From positions 36,658 to 100,657 of IMG/VR virus record IMGVR_UViG_3300011116_000574: DNA of 64,000 nt; one strand, given 5' to 3'. The notes beneath the pieces were generated by a model. It did not search any database, had not been told where the DNA came from, and saw only the letters and a list, made by a program, of their open reading frames with translations. Shown here one piece after another: positions 63,070 to 64,000 of this stretch. The position numbers were made by a program, and so were the translations under genes. Numbering within the stretch: position 1 is the first letter of the stretch; every line of letters begins with the position of its first letter. This DNA comes from a virus.

Positions 63070-63353
63070 TATGTGCAAATGAAGGTTGCGAAAACGAATT
63101 CGATCCAAAAACTCATAACATGAAATACTGTGGCGATGAGTGTTGCCGTGAAGCGACTAATGCAAAAATTAAACAAAAGTATTATGATAAAAAGGCAAGG
63201 TTGGCTGGTCAAAAAAGAACTTGCTCTAACAAAGGCTGCACCACCACACTCAACAGATATAACCCATCTAATGTTTGTGAAAACTGTGTTGCTAATGAAA
63301 AGCTAGAACAACAAAAAAAATTATTGGGGATGATTAAGAATGTCTCTCGCTGA
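63066..63353 (+). CDS. double zinc-finger protein (95 aa)
   Basis: The first finger is C3, C8, C22, C26/C27 (CANEGCENEF ... YCGDECC), similar to HNH/GcrA-associated zinc fingers. The second is C53, C58, C71, C74 (TCSNKGCTTTLN ... VCENC), with a charged linker helix between. Overlaps both neighbours. Likely nucleic-acid binding. Confidence 0.75.
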   Translation: MICANEGCENEFDPKTHNMKYCGDECCREATNAKIKQKYYDKKARLAGQKRTCSNKGCTTTLNRYNPSNVCENCVANEKLEQQKKLLGMIKNVSR

Positions 63354-63894
63354 GTTAAAAAAGCAACATCATAAAGTCTTGGCTATTGATGCAAGCACTA
63401 ATACTGTTGCGTTTTGTTTAATGAATGGAAAAGAGCCAGTTAAGTGGGGAGAAATAACCTTTACGGGCTCCGATGTTTATGATAGAATATTAGATGCAAA
63501 GAAAAAATTGCGGGCGTTTAAAGACCTGTTAGACTATGACTATGTAGTTCTTGAGGCAGCAGTAATGGTTAGATCCGCTAATACTGGATTAAAGATGGCT
63601 TATGTATTTGGTGCAATTCTTGGAGAATTACTTAAAGACGGAATTGATGTAATTGAAGTCCATCCAATCACTTGGCAGTCTTATATTGGAAACAAAAACT
63701 TTACAAAGGTTGAAAAAGAAGCGGTAAGAAAAGAGTTTCCAGGCAAGTCGGATAACTGGTATAAAGCCAAGATCAGAGAAAAGAGAAAACAAAAAACTAT
63801 GGATTTTGCAAAAAGCATTGGCGTTGCTACCGTTAATGACAATGTTGGTGATGCTGTTGGTATTGCTTGGTATGCAGTAAATGAGTTGGTGTAA
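63340..63894 (+). CDS. RuvC-like Holliday-junction resolvase (184 aa)
   Basis: RNase H fold nuclease with D17 (LAIDAST), E72 (VVLEAAVM), and D167/D171 (VNDNVGDAVGIAW) at the expected spacing, plus EVHPITWQSYIG typical for phage RuvC-like proteins. Resolves branches before packaging. TAATG-coupled to the next gene. Confidence 0.88.
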   Translation: MSLAELKKQHHKVLAIDASTNTVAFCLMNGKEPVKWGEITFTGSDVYDRILDAKKKLRAFKDLLDYDYVVLEAAVMVRSANTGLKMAYVFGAILGELLKDGIDVIEVHPITWQSYIGNKNFTKVEKEAVRKEFPGKSDNWYKAKIREKRKQKTMDFAKSIGVATVNDNVGDAVGIAWYAVNELV

Positions 63895-64000
63895 TGTCTA
63901 AGCTTTATGAGTCCCGCGATTGGTTATATAATCGATACATAATTAAAAAAATGAACATTGTAGATATGGCTAAAGAGGATGGATGCAGCCACATGACTAT
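63894..64000 (+). CDS. HTH-domain protein, cut by window end (partial)
   Basis: Starts MSKLYESRDWLYNRYIIKKM, then NIVDMAKEDGCSHMT. The W-L-Y-x(2)-Y-I ... I-x(2)-MAKEDG-C-S pattern is the homeodomain-like helix-turn-helix seen at the start of many phage HNH or regulator proteins. The rest is outside the window. Confidence 0.7.
   Translation, partial: MSKLYESRDWLYNRYIIKKMNIVDMAKEDGCSHMT

Overview
The window is part of a dsDNA siphophage genome that most likely infects a low-GC, probably freshwater, actinobacterium. This host call is an inference. It rests on an actinobacterial-type WhiB regulator, AT-rich DNA throughout, several leaderless genes, an actinophage-style tail chaperone frameshift, and a B12-dependent ribonucleotide reductase. 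I see no integrase, no excision or partition gene and no prophage repressor, so a virulent phage is the simplest reading. No terminase or endolysin is recognisable, so the genome continues outside the window.

Positions 1-9,000 form a leftward array of about 28 very small genes (20-177 aa): acidic proteins, zinc-ribbon proteins, single-pass membrane peptides, WhiB, and a three-copy family of 50-61 aa proteins. They sit in short operons joined by TAATG overlaps. The operons are separated by a repeated intergenic cassette made of a GC-rich hairpin (often with a CGGGGTACCCCG palindrome), the box TTGTCAAGTTACGACAC, and a promoter whose spacer begins with a conserved TGTCnG. Two small rightward genes (9,185-9,707) use the same promoter type. 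A second leftward operon (9,840-11,065) holds three tandem C2HC zinc-finger paralogues and a two-helix membrane protein.

From 11,180 onward everything is rightward. First come a leaderless glycosyltransferase and a class II ribonucleotide reductase. The virion module follows: fibre genes (14,277-20,391), portal, prohead protease with an apparent nested scaffold, major capsid protein, head-tail connectors, major tail protein, tail chaperones with a CCCAAAC -1 frameshift site, a 3,281-residue tape measure, distal tail proteins and more fibre genes (to 48,523). Next are accessory and putative lysis genes: HNH nuclease, metallophosphoesterase and holin-like protein. The replication and recombination module closes the window (51,319-64,000): DNA-binding protein, DnaB-type helicase, primase, gp32-like SSB, UV-damage glycosylase, DnaE polymerase, MazG-like enzyme, RecA, Cas4/RecB-like nuclease and RuvC-like resolvase.

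The most unusual object is the tape measure. Its middle third is a chain of four globular-looking segments separated by repeated GG-x-IPG-x(3)-G linkers. One segment has the R-S-E signature of an ADP-ribosyltransferase. Another has the G-loop/Lys/NxDxHxxN/Asp pattern of a HipA or phosphoinositide-kinase-like fold. If real, the tape measure may carry enzymes into the host with the DNA. Other points of interest are the repeated early regulatory cassette and a fibronectin-like domain apparently split between two tail genes by a third gene.
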